A DNA stretch of 64,000 nt from positions 1 through 64,000 of the forward strand of contig NZ_JAGMUL010000023.1 of NCBI RefSeq assembly GCF_019049285.1. The letters run 5' to 3'. This DNA comes from Streptomyces sp. AC550_RSS872 (GTDB taxonomy: Bacteria > Actinomycetota > Actinomycetes > Streptomycetales > Streptomycetaceae). The position numbers and the translations under genes were made by a program. The notes under the pieces were generated by a model. It saw only the letters and a program-made list of their open reading frames with translations, had not been told where the DNA came from and made no database searches. This document shows, piece after piece, positions 9,065 through 16,898 of this stretch; the stretch's first letter is position 1, and the number at the start of each line of letters is the position of its first letter.

Positions 9065-9445
9065 GTGCCCGAGACCAGCGGTTCGACCGGACGTACTCCG
9101 GAGACGCATGTCATCGACTACCGCGCCGCCGAGCAGCTGCTCGCCGCGCGGGACCCGCGGGGCGCGGTGAAGCTGCTCGACGAGGTCATCGCCGTGCACC
9201 CGGAGAACACCGCCGCCCGGCTGCTGCGCGCCCGTGCCTTCTTCGCCGCCGCGCAACTGCGACCCGCCGAGCTGGAGTTCACCATCGTCCTGGAGCGCGA
9301 GCCGGACAACGCGTTCGCGCACTTCGCGCTCGCCCGGACCTATGAGCGACAGGGCCGGGGCGGCCAGGCCAAACGTCACTTCCGGCTGGCCGCCGCGCTC
9401 GACCCGAACCCGCAGTACCTCAAGGCGGCCCGGTTCGACGCGTGA
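9065..9445 (+). CDS. Tetratricopeptide-repeat protein
   Basis: A 126-aa all-helical protein with about three TPR units (YRAAEQLLAARDPRGAVKLL, HPENTAARLLRARAFFAAAQ, PDNAFAHFALARTYERQGRG). A longer frame begins at 8990, but the GTG at 9065 has the Shine-Dalgarno GGGAAGGAC upstream and matches the start of conserved sequence, so I chose it. TPR proteins mediate protein contacts; the partner is unknown. It lies downstream of coaE on the same strand and is convergent with the DUF6343 gene. Confidence 0.8.
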   Translation: MPETSGSTGRTPETHVIDYRAAEQLLAARDPRGAVKLLDEVIAVHPENTAARLLRARAFFAAAQLRPAELEFTIVLEREPDNAFAHFALARTYERQGRGGQAKRHFRLAAALDPNPQYLKAARFDA

Positions 9446-9477
9446 GGGGCGGCCGGGCGGGACTTTCGCAGCACGTC

Positions 9478-9750
9478 CTAGGGGCGGTGGTCCCGGTTCT
9501 CGGGTGGGAGATACGGCGGTATGTCGCGTCCGGGCTGGAAGTGCGGGCCCTGGCGGATGTGTCTGAGGACCATGGCCATGTCGATCGTGATCACCAGCCA
9601 CAGCACCGCACAGGCCGCCGCCCAGCCGGGGCGTCCCACCAGCGCGAACGCGGCGGTACCGAAGACCGTCCAGACCAGGCCCCACACGCACAGCCAGAAG
9701 CGGGCGCGCAGTGCACTGCGCGCTGTCGTCGGCTCACTGCCCGTACGCAT
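9478..9750 (-). CDS. DUF6343-like small membrane protein
   Basis: 90 aa, with the start at the ATG at 9750 preceded by AAGGAG. There are two membrane helices (about residues 19-37, WLCVWGLVWTVFGTAAFAL, and 42-60, WAAACAVLWLVITIDMAMVL). A short basic/Pro-rich cytoplasmic tail (QGPHFQPGRDIPPYLPP) follows. I recognise this tail from a small actinobacterial family (DUF6343) of unknown function. It is divergent from the acyltransferase-like gene (gap 55 nt). Confidence 0.65.
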   Translation of the reverse strand: MRTGSEPTTARSALRARFWLCVWGLVWTVFGTAAFALVGRPGWAAACAVLWLVITIDMAMVLRHIRQGPHFQPGRDIPPYLPPENRDHRP

Positions 9751-9805
9751 CGGGATCACCACTCCTTCTTGAAACGTACTCCTCGTACTCTTCGCAGGGG
9801 GCCTC

Positions 9806-10726
9806 GTGCTGCCGGACACCGATGAACTGGCCGAGGTGCTGCTCGACCTCGGAGTACCCCACGAGGACATCAACGGCCTCGTGCGGATGGCCCGACGGGT
9901 GACCGACGACCCGGAGCTGCGCCAGGTCCTGGAGCGGTCCGTCGAAGAGCTCGTCCAAGGGATGGGCGAGGTCGGCGGGCCGGTCGACCTGCCCGACCTG
10001 GACTGGGCGTCGGGTGCTCTTCAGCGCTGTTTCCCCGTGTACGTCTTCGTCGCCGCGCTGCCGGCCACGCGCGCGTACCACCGCGAGCGCGGCGTCCCCG
10101 CCGACGTCACCCGGCACACCCTCGCCGACCTCGGGCGGAACATGGCCGTGTACCGCAGGCGGTACGGCCGGGCGGGTGTGCAGGCCCCGTGGTGGCTCGT
10201 CCATCACTTCCGTGGCGAGCTGTACCAGTTGGGGCGGTTGCAGTTCGAGCGGGCGCGGCTCGGGCAGCGGACGGGGCCGCGGCTCGCGGCGGCCGGACTC
10301 GACGTGGGCCCGGGGTCGCCCTGCCTCAACCTGCACATCCCCGACTTCCGCGGGCCGCTGTCCCCGGCCGCGGTCGACCGGTCCCTGGCGCTGGCCCGGG
10401 AGTTCTTCGCCCTGCGCTTTCCACGGGAGCGGTACCGGGCGGTGCTCTGCCACTCCTGGCTGCTGGACCCGCAGCTCAGGAAGTACCTTCCCGGGGACTC
10501 CAACATCGTCCGGTTCCAGGAGCGCTTCGGCATCGCCCGCGAGGACCGGGAGCCGGCCGACACCGAGCCGGTCCAGTTCGTCTTCGGCGACCCGGAGTCG
10601 CCGGTCGAGAGCCTGCCGCGCCGTACGGCCGTGGAGCGTGCCGTCGGGGACCATCTGCGGGCGGGCGGGCACTGGTACATCGGGCACGGGTGGCTGCCGT
10701 TGGACCCGTTCGACGGGAGTGCGTGA
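9806..10726 (+). CDS. Acyltransferase-like protein (NAT_N/GNAT_C pair)
   Basis: 306 aa starting at a GTG. The N-terminal half is helical (DTDELAEVLLDLGVPHEDIN). The C-terminal half carries LNLHIPDFRGPLSPAAVDRSL and CHSWLLDPQLRKYLPGDSNIVRFQERF, features of the acyltransferase-domain proteins with an N-acyltransferase N-terminal domain and a GNAT-like C-terminal domain. The substrate is unknown. It carries a GGGHWYIGHGWLPL-like end (residues ~283-300). The stop codon lies within a 23-bp tandem duplication, so a second identical stop context follows directly. Confidence 0.7.
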   Translation: MLPDTDELAEVLLDLGVPHEDINGLVRMARRVTDDPELRQVLERSVEELVQGMGEVGGPVDLPDLDWASGALQRCFPVYVFVAALPATRAYHRERGVPADVTRHTLADLGRNMAVYRRRYGRAGVQAPWWLVHHFRGELYQLGRLQFERARLGQRTGPRLAAAGLDVGPGSPCLNLHIPDFRGPLSPAAVDRSLALAREFFALRFPRERYRAVLCHSWLLDPQLRKYLPGDSNIVRFQERFGIAREDREPADTEPVQFVFGDPESPVESLPRRTAVERAVGDHLRAGGHWYIGHGWLPLDPFDGSA

Positions 10727-10749
10727 ACCCGTTCGACGGGAGTGCGTGA
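10704..10749. repeat. 23-bp perfect tandem duplication at a stop codon
   Basis: Copies at 10704-10726 and 10727-10749 are identical and each ends with TGA. A third partial copy (acccgttcg) starts at 10751. The first copy encodes the last residues of the acyltransferase-like protein. Confidence 0.9.
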
Positions 10750-10835
10750 AACCCGTTCGTACGGCGATGAGTTCTGGGGCGATGCCCGGTCTACCTCTGC
10801 GACAGCACGACGGACCGCTTCACGAGGAGATCCCC

Positions 10836-11288
10836 ATGTCCGAGACCACCGCCTCCGCTCCCGCCGGCACGACCGCCGCCATCGCCGAGTCCGCGACCCC
10901 TCGTGGTCGCCGGGCCCGTATCGCCCTGCGCGGCCTTCAGATAGTGCTCGCTCTCCTCTACGCGGTCGCGAGCGCGCTGCCCAAGCTGATCGCACACCCG
11001 TCGGCCGCCGAGAGCTTCGAGGAGATGGGCTGGGGCAGCGCGGGGATGTACGCCATCGGTGTCCTCGAACTGGCCGGTGCCGTCGCCCTGTTGATCCCGG
11101 TGCTCCAGTCGGTGGCGGCGGTCGCGCTGAGTGCGCTGATGGTGGGCGCCTTCGTCGTCCAGATGACCTACTTCGACGCCGAGTACGCCATCACACCGCT
11201 CATCCTGATCCTGCCGCTCGCCCTCATCGCCTGGGCACGGCGAGGATCGAACGCGGAGCTGCTGCGGTTGGTGCGGCGACGGGACTGA
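10836..11288 (+). CDS. DoxX-like membrane protein
   Basis: 150 aa, with the ATG at 10836 preceded by GAGGAGA. Four hydrophobic helices follow a 30-residue polar N-terminus (about 33-50, 70-90, 93-113 and 120-138). Typical DoxX-like features are the first helix ending LPKLIAHPS and the EEMGWG turn. The family includes membrane oxidoreductase-associated and unknown proteins. Convergent with the S4 gene; a 14-bp hairpin separates them. Confidence 0.8.
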   Translation: MSETTASAPAGTTAAIAESATPRGRRARIALRGLQIVLALLYAVASALPKLIAHPSAAESFEEMGWGSAGMYAIGVLELAGAVALLIPVLQSVAAVALSALMVGAFVVQMTYFDAEYAITPLILILPLALIAWARRGSNAELLRLVRRRD

Positions 11289-11341
11289 CAGTTCTGGCAG
11301 TTCTGACAGGACTGACGGTTCTGACGACGGAGTTGAACGGC

Positions 11342-11385
11342 GCGGTGGCGTCCGGTGGGCCAGGGCCCGGGCCGGACGCCACCGC
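11342..11385. terminator. Bidirectional terminator between doxX-like and S4 genes
   Basis: A perfect 14-bp inverted repeat (11342-11355 and 11372-11385) with a 16-nt loop lies between convergent genes. Confidence 0.75.
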
Positions 11386-11466
11386 CGTTCGTCACCCGCC
11401 GTTCGTCACCCGCCGTTCGTCACCCGTCGTTTGTCACCCGTCGTTTGTCACCCGCCGTCTGTCACC
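11384..11466. repeat. 14-bp tandem repeat, six units
   Basis: Units of g(c/t)cgt(t/c)(c/t)gtcaccc begin at 11384, 11398, 11412, 11426, 11440 and 11454; the last is incomplete. The S4 gene stop (11462-11464) is in the last unit. There are no spacers, so this is not a CRISPR array. Confidence 0.85.
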
Positions 11467-12001
11467 GCCCGCGCGGCTGTCCGGTGCCGCCGTCCATGAG
11501 GCCGCGCAGGCGTTCCATCTCGCGTCGGTCCCGCTTGGTCGGCCGGCCTGTGCCGCGGTCGCGGATGCCGGCCGGGGCGACGGCCTCGCGCGGCGGGGGA
11601 GGGGGCGAGTTGTCGACGTAGCACTGGACCGCCACCGGCGCGCCGACCCGTTTGCTGATGAGCCGCTTGACGATGACGATCCGCTCCCGGTTCTCCTGGC
11701 GCAGTCGCACCTCGTCGCCGACGCGCACCGAGTGGGAGGGCTTCACGTTGTGCCCGTTCACGCGCACGTGGCCGCCCTTGCAGGCGGTGGCGCCCATGGA
11801 GCGGGTCTTGACCAGGCGCACGGACCAGATCCAGCTGTCGATCCGTACGCTCTCGCCGCTGCGCGCACCGGCGGCCTCGGCGGCGGCCACGGCCGCGGCG
11901 ACCTGCGGGTCGACGGCCGGTTCCGTGTCGGCCGCGCCGGGCTGCCCCTCCGCCGTGCCGCCGCTCGTCCCCTTGTCGTCCTCGTCATCCTCGGAAGCCA
12001 T
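11462..12001 (-). CDS. S4-domain RNA-binding protein (Hsp15-like)
   Basis: 179 aa with an acidic N-terminal tail (MASEDDEDDK). The S4 RNA-binding fold is at about residues 52-98 (RIDSWIWSVRLVKTRSMG, GGHVRVNGHNVKPSHSVRVG), followed by a basic C-terminus with TGRPTKRDRREMERL. This pattern matches Hsp15/YrfH-like proteins, which in E. coli bind stalled 50S subunits carrying a nascent chain. The acidic extension is typical of actinobacterial members. It is divergent from the uracil-DNA glycosylase gene (68 nt). Confidence 0.85.
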   Translation of the reverse strand: MASEDDEDDKGTSGGTAEGQPGAADTEPAVDPQVAAAVAAAEAAGARSGESVRIDSWIWSVRLVKTRSMGATACKGGHVRVNGHNVKPSHSVRVGDEVRLRQENRERIVIVKRLISKRVGAPVAVQCYVDNSPPPPPREAVAPAGIRDRGTGRPTKRDRREMERLRGLMDGGTGQPRGR

Positions 12002-12057
12002 GCCTCGACCTTAGCCCGCGGAGGGGGCCGCGACGGCCGTACCGGCGGGAGTGTGAT

Positions 12058-12063
12058 TACGGT
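12058..12063 (+). promoter_or_regulatory. Leaderless promoter -10 of uracil-DNA glycosylase gene
   Basis: TACGGT ends 6 nt before the GTG start at 12070. Confidence 0.6.
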
Positions 12064-12069
12064 GGAAAC

Positions 12070-12774
12070 GTGGACGCCCTCACTGACCTCGACCGGCGGA
12101 TCGCGGGCTGTCGGGCCTGCCCGCGTCTGGTCGACTGGCGTGAGGAGGTGGCCCGCACCAAGCGCGCCGCCTTCGCCGACCAGACGTACTGGGGCCGCCC
12201 GGTTCCCGGCTTCGGCCCGCCGGACGCCCGGCTGCTGATCGTCGGGCTCGCTCCGGCGGCCCATGGCGGCAACCGGACCGGCCGGATGTTCACCGGGGAC
12301 CGCTCCGGGGACGTGCTGTACCAGGCGCTGTACGACGTGGGCCTCGCCTCGCAGCCCACGTCGGTCGCCCTCGACGACGGTCTGGAGCTGTACGGCGTAC
12401 GTGTCACGGCCCCGGTGCACTGCGCTCCGCCCGCGAACAAGCCCACGCCCGGTGAGCGGGAGACCTGCCGGTCCTGGCTCGTGCGGGAGTTGGGGCTGTT
12501 GCGGCCGACGCTGCGGGCGATGGTGGTGCTGGGGGCCTTCGGCTGGCAGGCGACGCTGCCGGCGCTGGCGGAGGCGGGGTGGAGTGTGCCCCGGCCGCGG
12601 CCGGCGTTCGCGCACGGGGCGCGGGTCGCGCTGGACGGCGTCGGCGGCCTGGACGGGCTCGACCTCTTCGGATGCTTCCACGTCAGCCAGCGCAACACTT
12701 TCACCGGCAGGCTCACGCCGGAGATGCTGCGGGAGGTGCTGAGCACGGCGGCGCGGGCGGCCGCTGTCCCGTGA
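12070..12774 (+). CDS. Uracil-DNA glycosylase, family 5 (UDGb) type
   Basis: 234 aa. Four cysteines at 14, 17, 118 and 133 fit the 4Fe-4S cluster ligands of family 4/5 enzymes. Motif A is GLAPAAHGG (59-67) and motif B is HVSQRN (204-209), both as in family 5 rather than family 4. It excises uracil and possibly other damaged bases in base-excision repair, relevant to a high-GC genome prone to cytosine deamination. It is predicted to be translated leaderless from a GTG. Other repair genes in the window are ogt and uvrB, but they are far away. Confidence 0.9.
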   Translation: MDALTDLDRRIAGCRACPRLVDWREEVARTKRAAFADQTYWGRPVPGFGPPDARLLIVGLAPAAHGGNRTGRMFTGDRSGDVLYQALYDVGLASQPTSVALDDGLELYGVRVTAPVHCAPPANKPTPGERETCRSWLVRELGLLRPTLRAMVVLGAFGWQATLPALAEAGWSVPRPRPAFAHGARVALDGVGGLDGLDLFGCFHVSQRNTFTGRLTPEMLREVLSTAARAAAVP

Positions 12775-12834
12775 GGCGACTGAACGAGGCCGGCCGGCGG
12801 GCCAAATGAGGCGACCGGACGGCCGTGCGGGCGT

Positions 12835-12840
12835 TACGGT
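12835..12840 (+). promoter_or_regulatory. Leaderless promoter -10 of pip
   Basis: TACGGT ends 6 nt before the ATG at 12847. Confidence 0.6.
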
Positions 12841-12846
12841 GCCCGA

Positions 12847-13860
12847 ATGCCTCTCTACCCGGAGATCGAACCGTACGACCACGGCATGCTCGACGTCGGT
12901 GACGGCAACCGCGTCTACTGGGAGACCTGCGGCAACCCGCGTGGCAAGCCGGCGGTGGTGCTGCACGGTGGGCCGGGGTCCGGAAGCAACCCCTGGTTCC
13001 GGCGGCTGTTCGACCCCACCGCCTACCGGATCGTGCTGCTCGACCAGCGCGGATGCGGACGTTCGACGCCGCACGCGAGCGTGTACGAGACGGACATGAG
13101 CGTCAATACGACGGCACATCTGATGGCCGATCTGGAGCTGCTGCGGCGGCATCTCGGGATCGAGCGGTGGCTGGTGTGGGGTGTGTCGTGGGGCTCGGTG
13201 CTGGGGTTGCGGTACGCGCAGACGCATCCCGGAGTCGTGTCCGAGCTCGTCCTCACGGGCGTGGCCACCGGTTCCGACGCCGAGGTCGCCCTGCTGACCC
13301 GGGGGCTCGGGCAGTTCTTCCCGGAGGCCTTCGAGCGGTTCGCCGCCGAGGTTCCGGAGGCCGAGCGGGCGGGGAACCTCGCCGCCGCGTACAGCCGGCT
13401 GATCGAGTCGCCGGACCCTCAGGCGAGGGCTCGGGCGGCGCGTGCGTGGACCGACTGGGAGACGGCCATGGCCGCCGCACCGCCGCGTTCCGTCCCGCGC
13501 TACGAGGATCCTGTGTTCCGCATGGGCTTCGCCCGTACCGTGACGCACTACTGGGGCAACGGCCATTTCCTCGGCGAGGGCCATGACGAGGGCCGTGAGG
13601 AGAGCCGTGAGGAGAGCCATGAGGAGGGCGTCGTCCTGCGGGACGCGCACCTCCTCAAAGGCATCCCGGGCACCCTCGTCCAGGGCAGCCTCGACCCCGG
13701 CAACCTGCTCGGGGGCGTCTGGCGTCTGCACCACGCCTGGCCGGGCAGCGAGCTGATCGTCATCGACGACGTGGGGCACAACGCCGGGGCACCGGACATG
13801 GCGGAAGCGCTGGTGGCGGCGACGGACAGGTACGCGGGCCGCCAGCCGGCTCAGACCTGA
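12847..13860 (+). CDS. pip: Prolyl aminopeptidase
   Basis: A 337-aa alpha/beta hydrolase of peptidase family S33. HGGPGSG (40-46) forms the oxyanion region and GVSWGS (112-117) contains the nucleophile Ser114. Asp283 (in GSLDPG) and His311 (in VGHN) complete the triad. It removes N-terminal proline from peptides in the cytoplasm. Between residues 244 and 261 there is a Glu/Arg/Gly/His insertion (GHDEGREESREESHEEG) encoded by an imperfect 12-bp repeat. It sits in the loop before the RDAHLLKGIP stretch and is probably surface exposed. The gene overlaps the convergent GntR gene by 10 nt. Confidence 0.92.
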   Translation: MPLYPEIEPYDHGMLDVGDGNRVYWETCGNPRGKPAVVLHGGPGSGSNPWFRRLFDPTAYRIVLLDQRGCGRSTPHASVYETDMSVNTTAHLMADLELLRRHLGIERWLVWGVSWGSVLGLRYAQTHPGVVSELVLTGVATGSDAEVALLTRGLGQFFPEAFERFAAEVPEAERAGNLAAAYSRLIESPDPQARARAARAWTDWETAMAAAPPRSVPRYEDPVFRMGFARTVTHYWGNGHFLGEGHDEGREESREESHEEGVVLRDAHLLKGIPGTLVQGSLDPGNLLGGVWRLHHAWPGSELIVIDDVGHNAGAPDMAEALVAATDRYAGRQPAQT

Positions 13861-14525
13861 CGCCGGCCGGGCTCCTCCCCGAACAGCTGCCGCATCGTCG
13901 ACCGGTAGTTGGTCTGCACGTGGGCCAGCGCGTGCGACCGGGCCCGTGCCGGGTCGCCGGAGGCGATGGCCTCGTACAACTCCCGGTGTTCCACGAGGAG
14001 TTGGGGCCACTCCTCGTTCCGCCGGGTCATCCAGCGCAGGCGCCCGGCGACCGGTTCCAGGGCCTCGATCAGCAGCGTGTTGCGCGCCATGGCCACGATC
14101 CGGTCGTGCAGTCGGCTGTTGACGTCCGTGATCACCTCCGCGTCCCCCGCCTCGGTCGCGCCGGCCGCCTGGTCGAGGAGTCGCTCGACCTCGGCCAGGT
14201 CCTCCGGTGTCGCCCGTGACGCGGCGAGCCCGGCCGCGTACACCTCCAGCGCCTCGCGCAGTTCGAAGAGCTCCTTGACGTCGGCCGGGGTCAGCCGGCG
14301 TACGACCGTACGGCGTGCCGACTCGAAGTGGACGAAACCCTCGACGACCAGGGCCCGGATCGCCTCGCGGACCGGCACGCGCGAGACCCCGAGGCGCTCG
14401 GCCAGCTCCCGCTCGACGAGCCGGTCTCCGGGGCGCAGGCGCCCCGCGATGATGTCCTGCCGCAGGGTCGCCAGGACGCGTTCCCGTACCGCGCCGATGG
14501 GTTCGATCTTCGTCGTGAAGCTCAT
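13851..14525 (-). CDS. GntR-family regulator (FadR/FCD type)
   Basis: 224 aa. The winged helix-turn-helix spans about residues 12-75 (ATLRQDIIAGRLRPGDRLVE, LAERLGVSRVPVREAIRAL). The C-terminal FCD all-helical ligand domain (about 80-215) includes ELFELREALEVYAAGLAA and the metal/ligand residues around NSRLHDRIVAMA. It is divergent from the NCS1 transporter gene, and the intergenic region holds a 16-bp palindrome. It therefore most likely represses the transporter-racemase operon until a nucleobase, hydantoin or related ligand is present (inference). Confidence 0.9.
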   Translation of the reverse strand: MSFTTKIEPIGAVRERVLATLRQDIIAGRLRPGDRLVERELAERLGVSRVPVREAIRALVVEGFVHFESARRTVVRRLTPADVKELFELREALEVYAAGLAASRATPEDLAEVERLLDQAAGATEAGDAEVITDVNSRLHDRIVAMARNTLLIEALEPVAGRLRWMTRRNEEWPQLLVEHRELYEAIASGDPARARSHALAHVQTNYRSTMRQLFGEEPGRRQV

Positions 14526-14616
14526 GGGGCCATTTTGGCCGACCGGGGGTGTGTTTTACGGAGCGTTAACAAGAGCGACATCGGTCGGAATGGTTGACGA
14601 GAGGACCATGTCCGCA

Positions 14617-14632
14617 GTTTGGTATACCAAAC
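14617..14632. promoter_or_regulatory. Palindromic operator GTTTGGTATACCAAAC
   Basis: A perfect 16-bp palindrome between the divergent GntR and transporter genes. The core TGGTATACCA matches the kind of site bound by FadR/FCD-type GntR regulators. It lies 45 nt upstream of the transporter start. Confidence 0.75.
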
Positions 14633-14676
14633 ATCCTCCACAAGCAGTCCTCCGTCCCCTGGCTCCTGGAGGCCCC

Positions 14677-16173
14677 GTGTCCCTCGCCGACCGTGCCGAA
14701 GCCACCGGTACAACCGCGTTCGTCCCTGATCCCAGGCTCACCAACGAAGACCTCGCGCCCGCGGGCAAGCGCAACTGGAAGGTCTTCGATCTCTTCGCCC
14801 TGTGGATGTCCGACGTCCACAACCTTGGCAACTACACGTTCGCGGCCGGTCTACTGGTCCTCGGCATGAACGTGTGGCAGGTCTTCACATCCCTGCTCGT
14901 CGGCTTCGTGCTCATCTACGTCGGCATGAACTGGATGGGGAAGATCGGCCAGCGCCACGGCGTTCCGTTCCCCGTCGTCAGCCGCATCAGCTTCGGCGTC
15001 TGGGGCGCCAACATCCCGGCGCTGATCAGGGCCGTGATCGCCATCATGTGGTACGGCATCCAGACCTACCTGGCCTCGGTCGCCGTGAACGTGATGCTGC
15101 TGGCGGCCTGGCCGGGTCTGGAATCCTGGACGCACAGCTCCTTCCTGGGTCTGCACGCGCTCGGCTGGGTCTCCTTCCTCTCCCTCTGGCTCATCCAGGC
15201 GTTGATCATCAGCCAGGGCATGGAGTCGGTGCGGAAGTTCCAGGATTTCTGCGGTCCGGCGATCTGGGTGGTGATGATCGCTCTGGCGGTCTGGATCCTC
15301 GCCAAGGCCGGCTGGACGATCTCGCTCACCAGCACCCCGCACCCGGTCTCCGTCGGCGAGCAGTGGCGGCAGTGGTTCGGCGCGATCGGCCTGATCCTCG
15401 CCACCTACGGCACGCTGATGCTCAACTTCTGCGATTTCTCCCGCTTCGCGCCGGACTACCGGACGGTCCGCAAGGGCAACTTCTGGGGCCTGCCCATCAA
15501 CTCGACGGCCTTCGTGGTCGTCTCGGTGATCGTCACCGCCGGTTCGCTGGAGGTGTTCGGCGAGGCCATCACGGATCCGGCGGAGCTGGTGGCGAAGGTC
15601 GGCAACACCTGGGTCCTGGTGCTGGCCGCCCTGACGTTCGCCATCGCCACCATGGGCGTCAACATCGTCGCCAACTTCGTGTCCCCGGCGTACGACCTGG
15701 CCAACGTCTGGCCGCAGAAGATCACCTTCAAGGTCGGCGGCATGATCAGCACGGTGGCGGCGCTCGTCGTCACCCCCTGGAACCTCTTCTCCAACCCGAC
15801 GGTCGTCAACTACTTCCTGGGCGGCCTGGGCGCCTTCCTGGGCCCGCTGTTCGGCGTGATCATGGTCGACTACTACCTCGTCAAGCGCGGCCGGGTGGAC
15901 GTCGAGGAGCTGTTCTCCGCCGAGCCCGGATCGCGCTACTACTACCGCAAGGGCGTCAACCCCAAGGCGCTGTGGGCGTTCCTGCCGTCGGCGGGGGTCG
16001 CTGCCGTGCTGGCGCTGGTGAAGACGTTCAGCGATGTGTCGCCGTACTCCTGGTTCATCGGAACCGCGATGGCGGCGGGGCTGTATCTGCTGCTGTGCCG
16101 CGGTGAGCGCGCCGAGTCCGCCGCCGTGCCCATCACCGAGCCCACCGCCAAGTCCGTGACGCGGGAGGCCTGA
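14677..16173 (+). CDS. NCS1-family nucleobase:cation symporter
   Basis: 498 aa with about 12 membrane helices. Typical NCS1 motifs include LTNEDLAPAGKRNWKVFDLF before TM1, WMSDVHNLGNYTFAAG in TM1 and NFVSPAYDLANVWP. A longer frame starts far upstream, but the GTG at 14677 has GGAGG 5 nt upstream and matches the family start. NCS1 proteins import uracil, cytosine, allantoin, hydantoins or related compounds by cation symport. Together with the following racemase-like gene and GntR regulator, allantoin or hydantoin is the most plausible substrate (inference). Confidence 0.9.
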   Translation: MSLADRAEATGTTAFVPDPRLTNEDLAPAGKRNWKVFDLFALWMSDVHNLGNYTFAAGLLVLGMNVWQVFTSLLVGFVLIYVGMNWMGKIGQRHGVPFPVVSRISFGVWGANIPALIRAVIAIMWYGIQTYLASVAVNVMLLAAWPGLESWTHSSFLGLHALGWVSFLSLWLIQALIISQGMESVRKFQDFCGPAIWVVMIALAVWILAKAGWTISLTSTPHPVSVGEQWRQWFGAIGLILATYGTLMLNFCDFSRFAPDYRTVRKGNFWGLPINSTAFVVVSVIVTAGSLEVFGEAITDPAELVAKVGNTWVLVLAALTFAIATMGVNIVANFVSPAYDLANVWPQKITFKVGGMISTVAALVVTPWNLFSNPTVVNYFLGGLGAFLGPLFGVIMVDYYLVKRGRVDVEELFSAEPGSRYYYRKGVNPKALWAFLPSAGVAAVLALVKTFSDVSPYSWFIGTAMAAGLYLLLCRGERAESAAVPITEPTAKSVTREA

Positions 16174-16178
16174 AGGAC

Positions 16179-16898
16179 GTGCGGATCGTCGTCACCAACT
16201 GCAACACCACGCAGGAGATGACCGAGGAGATCGTACGAGGTGCCCGGGCCGCCGCAGGCCCGGGCACCACCGTGCTCGGACTGACCCCCGCGTGGGGGCC
16301 GGAGTCGGCGGAGGGCTGGCTCGACAGCTACCTCTCGGCGGCGGCCGTGATGGACGCGCTGCGGACGTACGAGGGTCCCGAGTACGACGCGGTCGTCATG
16401 GCCGGCTTCGGGGAGCACGGGAGAGAGGGCGTACGGGAGCTGGTGGACGTACCGGTCGTCGACATCACCGAGGCCGCCGCGCATCTGGCCTGTCTGCTCG
16501 GGCGGCGCTACGGCGTGGTGACCACGCTGGAGCGGTCGTGCGGGCAGATCGAGGACAGCCTGGAGACCGCCGGCGTGGGCCGCAACTGCGTCGCGGTGGT
16601 CGGTACGGGGCTCGGCGTGCTGGAACTGGAGGACGGCGAGCGCACGGAGTCCGCGTTTCTGGCGGCCGCCGAACGGGCGCGGGACGCCGGCGCCGAGGTC
16701 CTGGTGCTGGGCTGTGCCGGCATGACCGGGTTGCAGCGGGCCGTGGGGGAGAAGCTGGGGGTTCCGGTGGTCGACGGGGTGGGGGCGGCCGTCAAACTCG
16801 CCGAGTCGCTGGTGGGGTTGGGGCTGACGACGAGCCGGGCCGGGACCTATGCGAAGCCGTTGCCGAAGCGGCGGGTGTGGGGGGCGCCTCAAGGCTGA
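16179..16898 (+). CDS. Asp/Glu/hydantoin racemase family protein, first Cys missing
   Basis: 239 aa, 5 nt after the transporter gene and starting at a GTG, so translationally linked. The fold is that of the hydantoin/allantoin racemase family: NCNTTQEMTEEI at the N-terminus, EYDAVVMAGFGEHG at 69-81, and VLVLGCAGMTG with Cys179. The family normally has a first catalytic cysteine in a CFGDPG-like motif; here that position reads AGFGEHG, with Gly76. The enzyme may therefore not be a two-base racemase, or may act as an isomerase or decarboxylase-like member. It overlaps the convergent GNAT gene by 10 nt. Confidence 0.8.
   Translation: MRIVVTNCNTTQEMTEEIVRGARAAAGPGTTVLGLTPAWGPESAEGWLDSYLSAAAVMDALRTYEGPEYDAVVMAGFGEHGREGVRELVDVPVVDITEAAAHLACLLGRRYGVVTTLERSCGQIEDSLETAGVGRNCVAVVGTGLGVLELEDGERTESAFLAAAERARDAGAEVLVLGCAGMTGLQRAVGEKLGVPVVDGVGAAVKLAESLVGLGLTTSRAGTYAKPLPKRRVWGAPQG

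Noticed and set aside
11384..11466. Possible CRISPR array
   Set aside because: Units are 14 bp and directly adjoining, with no spacers and no cas genes. It is a simple tandem repeat.
16179..16898. Glutamate racemase (MurI)
   Set aside because: Motifs GCAGM and NCNTT are of the hydantoin/allantoin racemase branch, and the first Cys is missing; the transporter context also disagrees with cell-wall function.
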